DNA from: Pseudomonas sp. ANT_H4
GTDB lineage: Bacteria; Pseudomonadota; Gammaproteobacteria; Pseudomonadales; Pseudomonadaceae
NCBI RefSeq assembly: GCF_008369295.1
Contig: NZ_VOBG01000001.1
Location: 124,001 to 188,000, forward strand
Direction: 5' to 3'
DNA length: 64,000 nt
The notes below the pieces were generated by a model, which did not search any database, was not told the origin of the DNA, and saw nothing but the letters and a program-made list of their open reading frames with translations. Positions 8,838-21,008 of this stretch are shown piece by piece. The position numbers and the translations under genes are program-made. Within the stretch, counting starts at the first letter, position 1. Each line of letters starts with the position of its first letter.

Positions 8838-9902
8838 TTAGTTAACCTTAGCGTTCAACTCACCTTTCAAATACCGCTGGTACATCGCTTCCAGGGAGAC
8901 CGGCTTGATCTTCGAAGCATTGCCCGCAGTACCAAACGCTTCATAACGCGCGATACACACATCACGCATTGCGGTCACGGTAGCGCCGAAGAATTTACGC
9001 GGATCAAACTCGCTCGGGTTGGTCGCCATCAGGCGACGCATCGCACCGGTGGATGCCAGACGCAGGTCGGTGTCGATGTTGACCTTGCGCACGCCGTGCT
9101 TGATGCCTTCGACGATTTCTTCAACCGGTACGCCGTAGGTTTCTTTGATGTCGCCGCCGTACTGGTTGATGATCGCCAGCCACTCTTGCGGTACCGAGGA
9201 AGAACCGTGCATCACCAGGTGGGTGTTGGGGATGCGTTTGTGGATTTCCTTGATGCGGTCGATGGCCAGCACGTCACCGGTCGGTGGCTTGGTGAACTTG
9301 TAGGCGCCGTGGCTGGTGCCGATGGCGATAGCCAGGGCGTCGACTTGGGTGCGCTTGACGAAGTCGGCGGCTTCTTCCGGGTCGGTCAGCATTTGGCTGT
9401 GATCCAACACGCCTTCAGCGCCGATGCCGTCTTCTTCGCCGGCCATGCCGGTTTCCAACGAACCCAGGCAGCCCAGCTCACCTTCAACCGATACGCCGCA
9501 GGCGTGAGCCAGGGCCACAGTTTGTTGGGTGACACGGACGTTGTAGTCGTAGTCAGTCGGAGTCTTGCCGTCTTCGCCCAGGGAGCCGTCCATCATCACC
9601 GAGCTGAAGCCCAGTTGAATGGAGCGCTGGCACACGTCAGGGCTGGTACCGTGGTCCTGGTGCATGCACACCGGGATGTGCGGGAACTCTTCGATGGCGG
9701 CAAGGATCAGGTGACGCAGGAACGGGGCACCGGCATATTTGCGGGCGCCGGCCGAAGCCTGGACAATCACTGGAGAGTCAGTCTTGTCAGCGGCTTCCAT
9801 AATGGCGCGCATCTGCTCAAGGTTGTTGACGTTGAAGGCTGGAACGCCATAGCCGAATTCGGCTGCGTGGTCCAACATCTGGCGCATGCTGATAAGTGCC
9901 AT
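8838..9902 (-). CDS. fba: Class II fructose-1,6-bisphosphate aldolase
   Basis: A 354-residue zinc-dependent aldolase of the Calvin-cycle subtype. Visible motifs include the zinc-ligand region [14 protein letters not shown] and the downstream [10 protein letters not shown]. It interconverts fructose 1,6-bisphosphate with dihydroxyacetone phosphate and glyceraldehyde 3-phosphate in the cytoplasm. It is the last gene of the leftward tkt-epd-pgk-(two lipoproteins)-fba block, an order conserved in Pseudomonas, and has its own terminator. In Pseudomonas, which lacks a standard phosphofructokinase, it serves mainly gluconeogenesis and the EDEMP cycle (family knowledge). Confidence 0.97.
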   Translation of the reverse strand: MALISMRQMLDHAAEFGYGVPAFNVNNLEQMRAIMEAADKTDSPVIVQASAGARKYAGAPFLRHLILAAIEEFPHIPVCMHQDHGTSPDVCQRSIQLGFSSVMMDGSLGEDGKTPTDYDYNVRVTQQTVALAHACGVSVEGELGCLGSLETGMAGEEDGIGAEGVLDHSQMLTDPEEAADFVKRTQVDALAIAIGTSHGAYKFTKPPTGDVLAIDRIKEIHKRIPNTHLVMHGSSSVPQEWLAIINQYGGDIKETYGVPVEEIVEGIKHGVRKVNIDTDLRLASTGAMRRLMATNPSEFDPRKFFGATVTAMRDVCIARYEAFGTAGNASKIKPVSLEAMYQRYLKGELNAKVN

Positions 9903-10027
9903 TGTGAGTCTCTCTCCCGGTCGAGGGTCGTTAATCGTGCAAGCCTGCCGTAGCGGCGGCTGCTATTCAAGTTATTGCAGATCGGGGGTTTGAAGGCCGA
10001 TTTGCTGAATCGTTATTGCACTAAGGC

Positions 10028-10363
10028 TTACGGCGCTTTGCAGCCGCGGCCGATCAAGTCGTCGGTGGCAACCCAGTAAACCAGGCCTTCCTCACCTTTT
10101 GTGTGAAACGCCAACTGGTCATTGCTGTACAGCACGCCCGAAGCCGCCACATCCTGCTTGAGGCGATAAACCCGGTCCGAACCGCCAAGGCGTATATCCA
10201 CCTGGCTGTGGGCCTGATCGGTAAACCGCCAAACCACTTGTGCCTGGCTGTCGCAGGTCCAGGTGGTCCATTTGTCCTGTTGCGGTTCTGCCTTGTTGAA
10301 CATGTTCAGGTTGGCGCAACCAGCCAATAAGGCCAGTGCTGCCAGGGCGAAAACGCCTTTCAT
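10028..10363 (-). CDS. MliC-family lipoprotein (C-type lysozyme inhibitor-like)
   Basis: About 111 residues with a lipoprotein signal peptide ending in the lipobox LLAGC. After a short linker come TWTCDSQ and ASGVLYSNDQLAFHTKG, which match the MliC fold; the family uses such a conserved SGxxY segment to block the lysozyme active site. Two Cys in the mature part could form a disulfide. An alternative start two codons upstream (10369) is possible. It lies between fba and another small lipoprotein gene. Confidence 0.75.
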   Translation of the reverse strand: MKGVFALAALALLAGCANLNMFNKAEPQQDKWTTWTCDSQAQVVWRFTDQAHSQVDIRLGGSDRVYRLKQDVAASGVLYSNDQLAFHTKGEEGLVYWVATDDLIGRGCKAP

Positions 10364-10423
10364 TGCCAATCCTCGAACGGCGACCGGAGGCCGCCACTGC
10401 TGTCGGTTAGTGAATCAGACCCG

Positions 10424-10645
10424 TCAAGGGCAGCCCTGTTCCTTACCTTTGGGCGGGGAATCGTACTTCTCCAGCCCATCCGGCCCGATACGCTTGCTGA
10501 TCACCGGCAGGGTTTCAGCTTGCCAGTCGGCCTGGTAGCAGCCTTTGTCCGGTACGGCTTTCCCGGTTTCGGGCACCGCAGGCGGCGCGCTGCTACACCC
10601 GGCCAACAAGCCTGCGGCGATTACCAGCGCTATCGACTTGACCAT
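10424..10645 (-). CDS. Small lipoprotein of unknown function
   Basis: 73 residues: signal peptide, lipobox GLLAGC at about 12-17, then a Pro-rich stretch and two further Cys. No family is recognised. The start is supported by an AGGAGT-like site. It sits between pgk and the MliC-like gene, a place where Pseudomonas genomes commonly carry short hypothetical genes, so it is probably real. Confidence 0.7.
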   Translation of the reverse strand: MVKSIALVIAAGLLAGCSSAPPAVPETGKAVPDKGCYQADWQAETLPVISKRIGPDGLEKYDSPPKGKEQGCP

Positions 10646-10676
10646 GGGAATACTCCTTTTCTCAGGTCTTCAGGCC

Positions 10677-11840
10677 TCAGCCCTTGGCCCGGCTTTCCAG
10701 CACTTCGACAGCTGGTAATACCTTGCCTTCGACGAACTCAAGGAAAGCACCACCACCGGTAGAAATGTAGGAGATCTGGTCAGTAACGCCATATTTATCG
10801 ATGGCCGCCAAGGTATCGCCACCGCCCGCAATGGAGAACGCCGAGCTTTCAGCAATGGCCTTGGCCAGCACCTTGGTGCCGTTACCGAACTGATCGAACT
10901 CGAACACACCTACCGGGCCGTTCCACAAAATAGTGCGGGACGACTTCAGCAGCTCGGCGAAGTTGGCAGCCGTTTGTGGGCCAATATCCAGGATCATGTC
11001 GTCAGCAGCGACGTCAGCGATCAGTTTGACGGTGGCTTCTGCGCTTTCAGAGAACTCCTTGGCCACCACCACATCCACTGGCAGCGGTACGCTGACCTTG
11101 GCGGCGATGGCGCGGGCGGTGTCCAGCAGGTCCGGCTCGTACAGCGATTTACCGACCGGGTGACCGGCAGCAGCGAGGAAGGTGTTGGCGATGCCGCCGC
11201 CGACGATCAACTGGTTGCAGATCTGGCTCAGGCTGTTGAGCACGTCGAGCTTGGTCGAGACCTTGGAGCCAGCAACGATGGCGGCCATTGGTTGAGCCGG
11301 CGCACCGAGGGCTTTGCCCAAGGCGTCCAGTTCAGCAGCCAGCAACGGGCCAGCCGCAGCGACTTTGGCGAACTTGGCCACGCCGTGGGTAGAACCCTCG
11401 GCGCGGTGAGCGGTACCAAAGGCGTCCATCACGAACACGTCGCACAGGGCAGCGTATTGTTGGGCCAGTTCGTCGCTGTTCTTTTTCTCGCCCTTGTTAA
11501 AACGCACGTTTTCGAACAGCACAATGTCGCCGGCCTTGACGTCGACGCCACCCAGGTAATCAGCCACCAGCGGCACGTCGCGGCCCAGGGCCTTGCTCAG
11601 GTACTCGGCGACAGGCTTGAGGCTGTTTTCGGCAGAGAACGCACCTTCGGTCGGACGACCCAGGTGGGAGCAGACCATTACGGCCGCGCCTTTTTCCAGG
11701 GCCAGCTTGATGGTCGGCAGCGAAGCCAGGATTCGCGCATCGCTGGTGACAACACCGTCCTTGACTGGGACGTTGAGGTCTTCGCGGATCAGTACGCGCT
11801 TACCTTGCAGATCGAGATCGGTCATCTTCAACACGGTCAT
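10677..11840 (-). CDS. pgk: Phosphoglycerate kinase
   Basis: 387 residues from [13 protein letters not shown], the normal length; the reading frame is open further upstream but that part overlaps epd and has no family match. Motifs include [13 protein letters not shown] near the N-terminus, [10 protein letters not shown], and the nucleotide-binding [13 protein letters not shown]. It transfers the acyl phosphate of 1,3-bisphosphoglycerate to ADP. It follows epd by 25 bp in the same direction. Confidence 0.97.
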   Translation of the reverse strand: MTVLKMTDLDLQGKRVLIREDLNVPVKDGVVTSDARILASLPTIKLALEKGAAVMVCSHLGRPTEGAFSAENSLKPVAEYLSKALGRDVPLVADYLGGVDVKAGDIVLFENVRFNKGEKKNSDELAQQYAALCDVFVMDAFGTAHRAEGSTHGVAKFAKVAAAGPLLAAELDALGKALGAPAQPMAAIVAGSKVSTKLDVLNSLSQICNQLIVGGGIANTFLAAAGHPVGKSLYEPDLLDTARAIAAKVSVPLPVDVVVAKEFSESAEATVKLIADVAADDMILDIGPQTAANFAELLKSSRTILWNGPVGVFEFDQFGNGTKVLAKAIAESSAFSIAGGGDTLAAIDKYGVTDQISYISTGGGAFLEFVEGKVLPAVEVLESRAKG

Positions 11841-11865
11841 GGGTCGCAGTTCCTGTGTTACTGAA

Positions 11866-12927
11866 TTAGAGAGCAGGTTTAGGTAATGGAGAAGCTGTTT
11901 GCAGGTAATGCTCTGCAACGTCCAGCATTCGGTTGGCAAAACCCCATTCGTTGTCAAACCAGGCCAGGATGTTAACCAGCCTTGGGCCGGAAACGCGGGT
12001 CTGGCTGGCATCAACGATGGCCGAATGCGGATCATGGTTAAAATCACAACTGGCGTGGGGCAACTCGGTGTAGGCCAAAAGTCCTTTGAGCGGGCCACTG
12101 GTAGAGGCCTCGCGCAGAATCCTGTTGACCTCGTCGGCGTCGGTGTCGCTGACGGTTTGCATGGTGATGTCCAGGCAGGACACGTTCACCGTCGGCACCC
12201 GAACTGCTTTGGCCTGGATTCGCCCGGCAAGTTCCGGCAGCAGGCGTTCGATGCCTCTTGCCAGACCGGTGGACACCGGAATCACTGACTGGAACGCCGA
12301 ACGCGTGCGACGCAGGTCTTCGTGATGGTAGGCATCGATCACCGGCTGATCATTCATCGCCGAGTGAATAGTGGTGATCGACACGTATTCCAGCCCGATG
12401 GCCTGATCCAGCAGGCGCAACAACGGCACGCCGCAGTTGGTGGTGCAGGAGGCGTTGGACACCAGCAACTCGGCGCCGGTCAGGCAATCCTGGTTGACGC
12501 CGTAGACGATGGTGGCGTCGACATCCGCCTCGCTGGCCATCGGCTGGGAAAACAGCACACGCGGCGCACCGGCGTCGAGGAAACGCTGGCCATCGGTGCG
12601 AGTGTGGTAGGCACCGGAACATTCCAGCACCAGGTCAACGCCCAGCGACGCCCAGTCGATGCCCTCGGGGGTGGCACTGCGCAGGACCTTCACGCAGTCG
12701 CCATTAATATGCAGACAATCGCCGTCGACCCGCACTTCGCCGGGGAACCGACCGTGGGTGGAGTCAAAGCGTGTCAGGTATTCGATGCTGGCCATGTCGG
12801 CCAGATCGTTGATCGCAACAATTTCAAACCCGGCAGCCGGCCCTCGCTCGAACAGAGCACGCAAGACGCAACGACCAATCCGGCCGTAGCCGTTGAGTGC
12901 AACTTTGTAGGGGCGCGGTTGGGACAT
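11866..12927 (-). CDS. epd: D-erythrose-4-phosphate dehydrogenase
   Basis: 353 residues from [19 protein letters not shown], with the Rossmann GxGxxG at the N-terminus and the catalytic Cys in [10 protein letters not shown]. It is GAPDH-like, but its position between tkt and pgk is typical of epd, which oxidises erythrose 4-phosphate to 4-phosphoerythronate on the way to pyridoxal phosphate. True Gap activity cannot be excluded from sequence alone. Confidence 0.92.
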   Translation of the reverse strand: MSQPRPYKVALNGYGRIGRCVLRALFERGPAAGFEIVAINDLADMASIEYLTRFDSTHGRFPGEVRVDGDCLHINGDCVKVLRSATPEGIDWASLGVDLVLECSGAYHTRTDGQRFLDAGAPRVLFSQPMASEADVDATIVYGVNQDCLTGAELLVSNASCTTNCGVPLLRLLDQAIGLEYVSITTIHSAMNDQPVIDAYHHEDLRRTRSAFQSVIPVSTGLARGIERLLPELAGRIQAKAVRVPTVNVSCLDITMQTVSDTDADEVNRILREASTSGPLKGLLAYTELPHASCDFNHDPHSAIVDASQTRVSGPRLVNILAWFDNEWGFANRMLDVAEHYLQTASPLPKPAL

Positions 12928-12971
12928 GGGGTTCTCGATGGCGGACAACTTCTTATGAGCGACACAAAACC

Positions 12972-13075
12972 ATTGTAAGAGCGAGCTTGCTCGCGATGAA
13001 CTTGAGGACAACGCGTTTATCCAGACAGCCAGCGTTATCGTTAACGACCATCGCGAGCAAGCTCGCTCCTACAAG
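12972..13075. repeat. REP doublet (REPIN) between epd and tkt
   Basis: Two inverted copies of a REP palindrome (GAGCGAGCTTGCTCGCGA and TCGCGAGCAAGCTCGCTC) are separated by about 55 bp. The same arrangement is found at 26187-26287. Such paired REPs are typical of P. fluorescens genomes and are thought to be moved by RAYT transposases; no RAYT gene is in the window. Confidence 0.85.
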
Positions 13076-13110
13076 GGATGCGGTGACCATCGGCCACCGC
13101 GTTCGCGCTT

Positions 13111-15108
13111 TTAGTCTTCCAGCAGCTCTTCAGCCTGACCCAGGATGTTTTCCAGGGTGAAGCCGAACTCTTCGAACAACGCTGGCGCTGGCGCCGACTC
13201 ACCGTAGGTAGTCATGCCAATGACGCGGCCTTCCAGGCCCACGTACTTGTACCAGTAGTCGGCGTGAGCCGCTTCGATGGCGATACGGGCGCTGACCTGC
13301 AACGGCAGTACCGATTGTTTGTAGTCGGCATCCTGGGCTTCAAAGACGCTGGTGCATGGCATCGAAACCACGCGCACGTTGCGGCCCTGTTCGGTCAGTT
13401 TGTCGTAGGCTTGAACCGTCAGACCCACTTCTGAACCGGTAGAGATCAGGATCAGCTCCGGCTCGCCGATGCAGTCCTTGAGCACGTAGCCACCACGGCT
13501 GATGCCTTCGATCTGCGCCGCATCACGGGTTTGGTGCTGCAGGTTCTGACGGGAGAAGATCAGCGCCGAAGGACCGTCCTTGCGCTCGATAGCGTGCTTC
13601 CAGGCCACGGCCGATTCGACCGCATCCGATGGACGCCAGGTGTCCAGGTTCGGCGTGGTGCGCAGGCTGGTCATTTGCTCGACCGGCTGGTGCGTCGGGC
13701 CGTCTTCGCCCAGACCGATGGAGTCGTGGGTGTAGACGAAGATCACACGTTTCTTCATCAGCGAAGCCATGCGTACCGCGTTGCGGGCGTATTCCATGAA
13801 CATCAGGAAGGTCGCGCCGTAAGGCACCAGGCCGCCGTGCAGGGCAACGCCGTTCATGATGGCGCTCATGCCGAACTCGCGAACGCCGTAGTACATGTAG
13901 TTGCCGCTGGCGTCTTCAGCCGAGACACCTTTGCAACCTTTCCACAGAGTCAGGTTGGAACCGGCCAGGTCAGCCGAGCCGCCGAGGAACTCAGGCAGCA
14001 GCGGACCAAAGGCATTCAGGGCGTTTTGGCTGGCTTTGCGGCTGGCAATGGTTTCGCCCTTGGCGGCGACTTCGGCGATGTAGGCCGACGCTTTTTCAGC
14101 GAAGTCAGCTGGCAGGTCACCGGCCAGGCGACGCACCAGTTCGCTGGCCAACTCAGGGAATTGAGCAGAGTAGGCAGCAAAACGCTGGTCCCACTCAGCT
14201 TCGGCAGCACGGCCGGTTTCCTTGGCGTCCCACTCGGCATAGATATCAGCCGGGATTTCGAACGGGCCGTGGTTCCACTTCAGCGCAGCGCGGGTCAGCG
14301 CGATTTCCGCGTCACCCAGTGGAGCGCCGTGGCAGTCTTCCTTGCCTTGTTTGTTCGGCGAGCCGAAGCCGATGGTGGTTTTGCAGCAGATCAGCGTCGG
14401 CTGGTCGCTCTTGCGGGCGGTGTCGATGGCGGTCTTGATCTCTTCCGGATCGTGGCCATCAACATTGCGGATCACCTGCCAGTTATAGGCTTCAAAACGC
14501 TTTGGCGTGTCGTCGGTGAACCAGCCTTCGACTTCGCCGTCGATGGAGATGCCGTTGTCATCGTAGAAGGCGATCAGTTTGCCCAGGCCCAGGGTACCGG
14601 CCAGGGAGCTGACTTCGTGGGAGATGCCTTCCATCATGCAGCCATCACCCAGGAACACATAGGTGTGGTGATCGACAACGTTGTGGCCAGGACGGTTGAA
14701 CTGCGCCGCTAGGACTTTTTCGGCGAGGGCGAAACCGACCGCGTTAGCCAGGCCTTGGCCCAGGGGCCCGGTGGTGGTTTCAACGCCAGCGGTGTAGCCG
14801 TATTCCGGATGGCCCGGGGTGCGGCTGTGGATCTGGCGGAAGTTTTTCAGGTCGTCGATGGACAGATCGTAACCGGTCAGGTGCAGCAACGAGTAGATCA
14901 GCATCGAGCCGTGGCCGTTGGACAGGATGAAGCGGTCACGGTCGGCGAACGACGGGTTGCTCGGGTTGTGTTTCAGGTAGTCACGCCAAAGTACCTCGGC
15001 GATATCCGCCATGCCCATCGGGGCACCGGGATGGCCGCTGTTGGCTTTTTGCACGGCATCCATGCTGAGGGCACGAATGGCGTTGGCACGCTCACGACGG
15101 CTGGGCAT
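13111..15108 (-). CDS. tkt: Transketolase
   Basis: 665 residues from [20 protein letters not shown], with an AGGAGA ribosome site just upstream; the longer frame to 15186 has no family support. It has the thiamine-diphosphate-binding region ([12 protein letters not shown]), a His-rich active site ([10 protein letters not shown]) and the pyrimidine domain [17 protein letters not shown]. It moves two-carbon ketol units in the pentose phosphate pathway. It is the first gene of the leftward tkt-epd-pgk-fba block. Confidence 0.97.
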   Translation of the reverse strand: MPSRRERANAIRALSMDAVQKANSGHPGAPMGMADIAEVLWRDYLKHNPSNPSFADRDRFILSNGHGSMLIYSLLHLTGYDLSIDDLKNFRQIHSRTPGHPEYGYTAGVETTTGPLGQGLANAVGFALAEKVLAAQFNRPGHNVVDHHTYVFLGDGCMMEGISHEVSSLAGTLGLGKLIAFYDDNGISIDGEVEGWFTDDTPKRFEAYNWQVIRNVDGHDPEEIKTAIDTARKSDQPTLICCKTTIGFGSPNKQGKEDCHGAPLGDAEIALTRAALKWNHGPFEIPADIYAEWDAKETGRAAEAEWDQRFAAYSAQFPELASELVRRLAGDLPADFAEKASAYIAEVAAKGETIASRKASQNALNAFGPLLPEFLGGSADLAGSNLTLWKGCKGVSAEDASGNYMYYGVREFGMSAIMNGVALHGGLVPYGATFLMFMEYARNAVRMASLMKKRVIFVYTHDSIGLGEDGPTHQPVEQMTSLRTTPNLDTWRPSDAVESAVAWKHAIERKDGPSALIFSRQNLQHQTRDAAQIEGISRGGYVLKDCIGEPELILISTGSEVGLTVQAYDKLTEQGRNVRVVSMPCTSVFEAQDADYKQSVLPLQVSARIAIEAAHADYWYKYVGLEGRVIGMTTYGESAPAPALFEEFGFTLENILGQAEELLED

Positions 15109-15302
15109 CGCTGTTCTCCTGGGGCTTGAATAAAAGAAACGGAAAAAAGGACCGGCATTTTCCCTCAGCCACGGCCTTCGGGGCAATGACAGATAGTCAC
15201 TTGAGGGGGTTTTTCCTGTGGATTGGCCTGCATTGGCCTGGAGAAACCTTTCACCCCTTCGTCTAAAGGTTACAGAGCCTGCTTATAGCCACCACTTATC
15301 GA

Positions 15303-15328
15303 CCAATATCAAAACTTTTTGATATTGG
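15303..15328. promoter_or_regulatory. 26-bp palindromic operator before the ArsR-methyltransferase/metK genes
   Basis: The arms CCAATATCAAAA and TTTTGATATTGG are perfect 12-bp inverted repeats around a 2-bp centre. It ends 40 bp upstream of the regulator start, overlapping the likely promoter region. The length and symmetry fit an ArsR-family operator, so autoregulation of the regulator-metK unit is likely. I recall SahR-type operators having ATCAA/TTGAT arms, but cannot verify this here. Confidence 0.75.
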
Positions 15329-15368
15329 CCTTGCGAGGATTTATCCCCGTCACTAGACTGCTGGCCCT

Positions 15369-16364
15369 ATGAACTTACGCGCGCCTTCCCTTCGTCATGA
15401 CGACTGCGATGAGCTGGCGGCCTTGTGCAAGGCCGGCGGTGATCCCTTGCGCCTGAATGTGTTGCGCGCGCTGGCCAACGACTCATTCGGCGTGCTGGAA
15501 CTGGCACAGATCTTCGCCATCGGTCAGTCCGGTATGAGCCACCATCTGAAGGTGCTGGCACAGGCCGACCTCGTGGCCACGCGCCGCGAAGGCAATGCGA
15601 TTTTTTACCGGCGCGCGCTGCCGCACACCGACCATTTGGGTGGCAAGCTGCATGCCGCGCTCCTGGAAGAAGTGGATAACCTGGCGCTGCCGGCTGACGT
15701 ACAGTCGCGAATCGGCCAGGTCCACGGGCAACGCGCTGCGGCCAGCCAGGATTTTTTCTCGCGGGTGGCGGAGAAGTTTCGCGCGCAGCAGGACTTGATC
15801 GCCGGGCTGGCGCAATACCGCGAAAGCGTGCTGGCACTTCTCGACAAGCTGAGCTTCAGTGATGAGGCCACGGCGCTCGAAGTCGGCCCTGGCGACGGCG
15901 GCTTTCTGCCGGAACTGGCGCGCCGCTTCCACCAGGTCACGGCGCTGGACAACAGCCCCGCGATGCTTGAACTGGCGCGCCAGGTGTGTGAACGCGATAA
16001 CTTGAGCAACGTCAGTCTGCAACTGGCCGATGCCTTGAATAATGTAAGCCTGCGGGCCGACTGCGTGGTGTTGAACATGGTCTTGCACCATTTCGCCGCC
16101 CCGGCTGAAGCCCTCAAGCAAATGGCCGGTTTGCTGCAACCCGGCGGCAGCCTGCTAGTGACAGATTTATGCAGCCACAACCAGAGTTGGGCCAGGGAGG
16201 CCTGCGGTGATCTCTGGCTGGGCTTTGAACAGGACGATCTGGCCCGTTGGGCCACCGCTGCGGGACTCGTTCCCGGGGAAAGTCTCTATGTAGGCTTACG
16301 TAATGGTTTCCAGATTCAGGTCCGCCATTTTCAGCGGCCATCTGGCGACACTCACCATCGGTAA
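15369..16364 (+). CDS. ArsR-family regulator fused to a SAM-dependent methyltransferase domain
   Basis: 331 residues. An N-terminal winged HTH (about 15-95, with the recognition region [18 protein letters not shown]) is followed by a class I methyltransferase fold (motif [11 protein letters not shown] near 168-178). The ArsR metal-binding Cys motif (ELCVC) is replaced by VLELAQ, so it should not sense metals. The SAM-binding domain and the metK gene 19 bp downstream suggest it senses SAM or SAH, like SahR-type regulators of the methyl cycle. A palindromic operator lies just upstream. Confidence 0.88.
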   Translation: MNLRAPSLRHDDCDELAALCKAGGDPLRLNVLRALANDSFGVLELAQIFAIGQSGMSHHLKVLAQADLVATRREGNAIFYRRALPHTDHLGGKLHAALLEEVDNLALPADVQSRIGQVHGQRAAASQDFFSRVAEKFRAQQDLIAGLAQYRESVLALLDKLSFSDEATALEVGPGDGGFLPELARRFHQVTALDNSPAMLELARQVCERDNLSNVSLQLADALNNVSLRADCVVLNMVLHHFAAPAEALKQMAGLLQPGGSLLVTDLCSHNQSWAREACGDLWLGFEQDDLARWATAAGLVPGESLYVGLRNGFQIQVRHFQRPSGDTHHR

Positions 16365-16383
16365 ATATCAGGAAAACATCGAG

Positions 16384-17574
16384 ATGAGCGAATACTCCCT
16401 TTTCACCTCCGAGTCCGTGTCTGAAGGGCATCCGGACAAAATCGCCGACCAGATTTCTGATGCGGTGCTGGACGCCATCATTACTGAAGACAAGTTCGCC
16501 CGTGTGGCGTGCGAGACTCTGGTGAAAACCGGCGTGGCGATCATCGCTGGCGAAGTCACCACCTCGGCCTGGGTCGACCTGGAAGACATCGTTCGCAAGG
16601 TGATCCTTGATATCGGCTACAACAGCTCCGACGTGGGCTTCGACGGGGCGACCTGCGGCGTGATGAACATCATCGGCAAGCAGTCGGTGGACATCGCCCA
16701 GGGCGTTGACCGCAGCAAGCCGGAAGACCAGGGCGCCGGCGACCAGGGCCTGATGTTCGGCTACGCCAGTAACGAGACCGACGTGCTGATGCCTGCGCCG
16801 ATCACCTTCTCCCACCAGTTGGTGAAGCGCCAGGCCGAAGCCCGCAAGTCCGGCCAGCTGCCGTGGCTGCGTCCGGATGCCAAGTCCCAGGTGACCTGCC
16901 GCTACGAAGGCGGCAAAGTAGTGGGCATCGACGCCGTGGTGCTGTCGACCCAGCACAATCCGGAAGTCTCCTACAAAGACCTGCGCGAAGGCGTGATGGA
17001 GCTGATCGTCAAGCACGTGCTGCCTGCCGAACTGCTGCACAAGGACACCCAGTTCCACATCAACCCCACCGGCAACTTCATTATCGGTGGCCCGGTGGGC
17101 GATTGCGGCCTGACTGGTCGCAAGATTATCGTCGACACCTACGGCGGCATGGCCCGTCACGGTGGCGGTGCGTTCTCCGGCAAGGACCCATCGAAGGTTG
17201 ACCGCTCCGCCGCCTATGCCGGTCGTTACGTGGCCAAGAACATCGTTGCCGCCGGTCTGGCCGAGCGTTGCGAGATTCAGGTGTCCTACGCCATTGGTGT
17301 CGCCCAGCCGACGTCGATCTCGCTGAACACCTTCGGCACCGGCAAGATCAGCGATGACAAGATCATCAAGCTGGTGCGCGAAGTGTTCGACCTGCGTCCG
17401 TACGCGATCACCACCATGCTCGACCTGCTGCACCCGATGTACCAGGAAACTGCGGCCTACGGCCACTTCGGTCGCACCCCTGAACAGAAGACCGTCGGCG
17501 ACGACACCTTCACCACGTTCACCTGGGAAAAAACCGACCGCGCCAACGACCTGCTTACCGCTGCAGGCCTGTAA
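16384..17574 (+). CDS. metK: S-adenosylmethionine synthetase
   Basis: 396 residues from [19 protein letters not shown]. It shows the family motifs [22 protein letters not shown] and [19 protein letters not shown]. It makes SAM from methionine and ATP. It lies 19 bp after the ArsR-methyltransferase gene and is probably co-transcribed with it under the palindromic operator. A terminator follows. Confidence 0.98.
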   Translation: MSEYSLFTSESVSEGHPDKIADQISDAVLDAIITEDKFARVACETLVKTGVAIIAGEVTTSAWVDLEDIVRKVILDIGYNSSDVGFDGATCGVMNIIGKQSVDIAQGVDRSKPEDQGAGDQGLMFGYASNETDVLMPAPITFSHQLVKRQAEARKSGQLPWLRPDAKSQVTCRYEGGKVVGIDAVVLSTQHNPEVSYKDLREGVMELIVKHVLPAELLHKDTQFHINPTGNFIIGGPVGDCGLTGRKIIVDTYGGMARHGGGAFSGKDPSKVDRSAAYAGRYVAKNIVAAGLAERCEIQVSYAIGVAQPTSISLNTFGTGKISDDKIIKLVREVFDLRPYAITTMLDLLHPMYQETAAYGHFGRTPEQKTVGDDTFTTFTWEKTDRANDLLTAAGL

Positions 17575-17594
17575 TCGCTGCCCGTTGTACCCAA

Positions 17595-17626
17595 GGCCCC
17601 ACCGGGTTTACTCGGCGGGGCTTTTT
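17595..17626 (+). terminator. Rho-independent terminator after metK
   Basis: A GC-rich stem (GCCCCACCG / CGGCGGGGC) with a short loop is followed by TTTTT, 20 bp past the metK stop. Confidence 0.8.
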
Positions 17627-17797
17627 GTTGCGCGCTGATTGGCGCGATGACGTTCACATTTGTTCAGCAGGGGCCTTGCAGGCCAAATAATGGCCCACTA
17701 GAATCCGCGCCCTCCCGAGCCCTTCACCTACTTGGATATTGCACTGCGCCTGCTCGGGATCCTTTTGTGCGCAGGCAATCGAACATTGAGGTTTTTC

Positions 17798-18145
17798 ATG
17801 CGTATTTCCACGCTCGCTCCTGCCGCCCTTCTGCTCAGCCTGTTCGCCCTGCCAGTGCAAGCCGTCGACCTCGGCGCACTGGGCGGTGCTCTGACGCCTC
17901 AACTGGGTGGCACTTCTGGCGACTGCGAAAAACAAGGCAAAGACCTGCAAGCCAAGGTCGACGCGGCCAAGACCAATGGCGAAGAATTGAAAGTGAAGGC
18001 CATGCAGACCGCACTGGACCAGGTAAACAAAGGTTGCAAAAAAGTCAGCGAGTCCCAGGACAAGCTGGACTCCACCCAACAAAAGCAACAGGCCAAGGCC
18101 GACGGCAACGACACAGTGAAAGCCTTGGGTGGTTTGTTCAAGTAA
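17798..18145 (+). CDS. Exported small helical protein, DUF1090-like
   Basis: 115 residues from MRISTLAPAALLL, with a signal peptide cleaved near VQAVD. The mature part is Gln/Lys-rich and helical, with two Cys exactly 36 residues apart (GDC...KGC). The stretch between them aligns without gaps to that of the 131-residue DUF1090 protein at 20005, with 9 of 36 positions identical by eye, so the two are paralogous. It lacks the long charged C-terminal coil of the other copy. A disulfide-linked helical hairpin in the periplasm is likely; the role is unknown. It precedes ligB and has its own terminator. Confidence 0.75.
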   Translation: MRISTLAPAALLLSLFALPVQAVDLGALGGALTPQLGGTSGDCEKQGKDLQAKVDAAKTNGEELKVKAMQTALDQVNKGCKKVSESQDKLDSTQQKQQAKADGNDTVKALGGLFK

Positions 18146-18160
18146 GTAGAAATACCCGGT

Positions 18161-18190
18161 AAAAAGCCTCGCGCCTGCGGGGCTTTTTTG
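18161..18190 (+). terminator. Rho-independent terminator upstream of ligB
   Basis: The stem AAAAAGCCTCGC / GCGGGGCTTTTT with a GCCT loop and a T tract lies after the small DUF1090-like gene, separating it from ligB. Confidence 0.82.
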
Positions 18191-18210
18191 TGGGTGCTCC
18201 GATGCCTTAG

Positions 18211-19923
<1,713 letters not shown>

Positions 19924-20004
19924 CCCGGCCCCTGCAGTATTAACCGGTGCCAGCAGAACTCATCCTGCCCACCAGATTGCAACCTTGTTTACCCTGGAGC
20001 CCTT

Positions 20005-20400
20005 ATGAAATTTCTTGCACCGTTCGCCCTCTTGACCGTCGCAAGCTTCATGACCACCCCGTTGCTGGCGGCCGAAGAAGCACAGGAACTCACCGGCTGC
20101 GCCGCCAAGCGTCAGGCCCTCAGCGCCCAGGTCGAACAGGCCAAGGCCCACGGCAACAGCGAGCAGCAAGCCGGCCTGGAAAAAGCACTGAGCGAAGTCA
20201 CCGCCCATTGCACCGACGCCGCCCTGAAAAAGGAGCGGGAAAACAAGGTGCTCGACGCCAAGCACGAAGTCAGCCGCCGCCAGGCCGACCTCGACAAGGC
20301 CATGAAGAAAGGTGATTCCGAGAGGATCAACAAGCGCAAAGACAAACTCGCCGAATCACGCAAAGAGTTGCAGGAAGCCTTGGACGAATTGGACAAGTAA
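20005..20400 (+). CDS. Exported DUF1090 (YqjC-like) protein
   Basis: 131 residues with a signal peptide (FALLTVASFMTTPLLAA). It has a C-X36-C pair (TGC...AHC) and a long charged coiled-coil C-terminus (KLAESRKELQEALDELDK). It matches the DUF1090 family, of which E. coli YqjC is a member. It is a paralogue of the protein at 17798-18145, which lies on the other side of ligB. Function unknown; probably periplasmic. Confidence 0.85.
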   Translation: MKFLAPFALLTVASFMTTPLLAAEEAQELTGCAAKRQALSAQVEQAKAHGNSEQQAGLEKALSEVTAHCTDAALKKERENKVLDAKHEVSRRQADLDKAMKKGDSERINKRKDKLAESRKELQEALDELDK

Positions 20401-20430
20401 GGCGCTTACCGCCCCCTTGCCCAGGCAGGC

Positions 20431-20880
20431 TCAATGATCACGAAACTGTTTATGGCAGGCGCTGCAGGCATCTTCGACTTTCTGCACCGCAGGCCCCAGG
20501 TTGCTGGCCTTGTAAGGCTGCACCTGGCTGGCGATCACCAAATCACCGGTGGCCGCTTCAAGGTTTCTGGCCATCTCCTGAAAACGGGCCTGTTTTTGCC
20601 AGACATCATCCTTGGCGCTGGTGTGGTCTTCTTCGCGCACGGTTGGGAAATGCTTCCAAGGCTCATGGGACAGACTGTCGAGCTTGACCGCGCCCTCGGC
20701 GAATTTCGCGCCGTCAAACGGTATGCGCCCACGCAGCATGCCGCCCAGGTCTTCGCTGGTCTTGAGCATCTGCTTGAAAATGGCCTTGCGCTGGCCCAAC
20801 GGCGAATTCGGATCAACGCCGCCGCACGCAGACAGTGTCAGGCAGGCCAGCAATACAACGGTCAGTTTTTTAAGAATCAT
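20431..20880 (-). CDS. Cytochrome c' (class II cytochrome c), lipoprotein
   Basis: 149 residues with a lipoprotein signal (TLSAC at about 15-19) and a haem-binding CSACH near the C-terminus, where class II (four-helix) cytochromes c carry it. Periplasmic and membrane-anchored. Cytochromes c' bind NO or carry electrons, but the exact role is not readable here. It is convergent with the DUF1090 gene. Confidence 0.85.
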   Translation of the reverse strand: MILKKLTVVLLACLTLSACGGVDPNSPLGQRKAIFKQMLKTSEDLGGMLRGRIPFDGAKFAEGAVKLDSLSHEPWKHFPTVREEDHTSAKDDVWQKQARFQEMARNLEAATGDLVIASQVQPYKASNLGPAVQKVEDACSACHKQFRDH

Positions 20881-21008
20881 GGTGGCTCAGGGTCACGGGA
20901 AACGGCGGCCAGTATCCTCGCCCCGCTCGCAAAGACCAATAGCCCTATTAATAATACGGATTGCTTGAGCGCCAACAGGCTCGGGCAATCGCCTCAGGAA
21001 TTGCTTGC

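Noticed and set aside
10677..12098. The longer pgk frame starting at 12098
   Set aside because: The additional 86 codons overlap epd and have no family match; the 387-residue form has the normal length and a ribosome site.
15331..15359. TTGCGA-N17-TAGACT as the promoter of the ArsR-methyltransferase gene
   Set aside because: It would place the transcription start about 3 bp before the ATG, leaving no room for a ribosome site; the true promoter more likely overlaps the palindrome.
16114..17466. A 450-codon minus-strand frame opposite metK
   Set aside because: metK on the plus strand explains the region fully; the antisense translation is low-complexity His/Gly/Val-rich.
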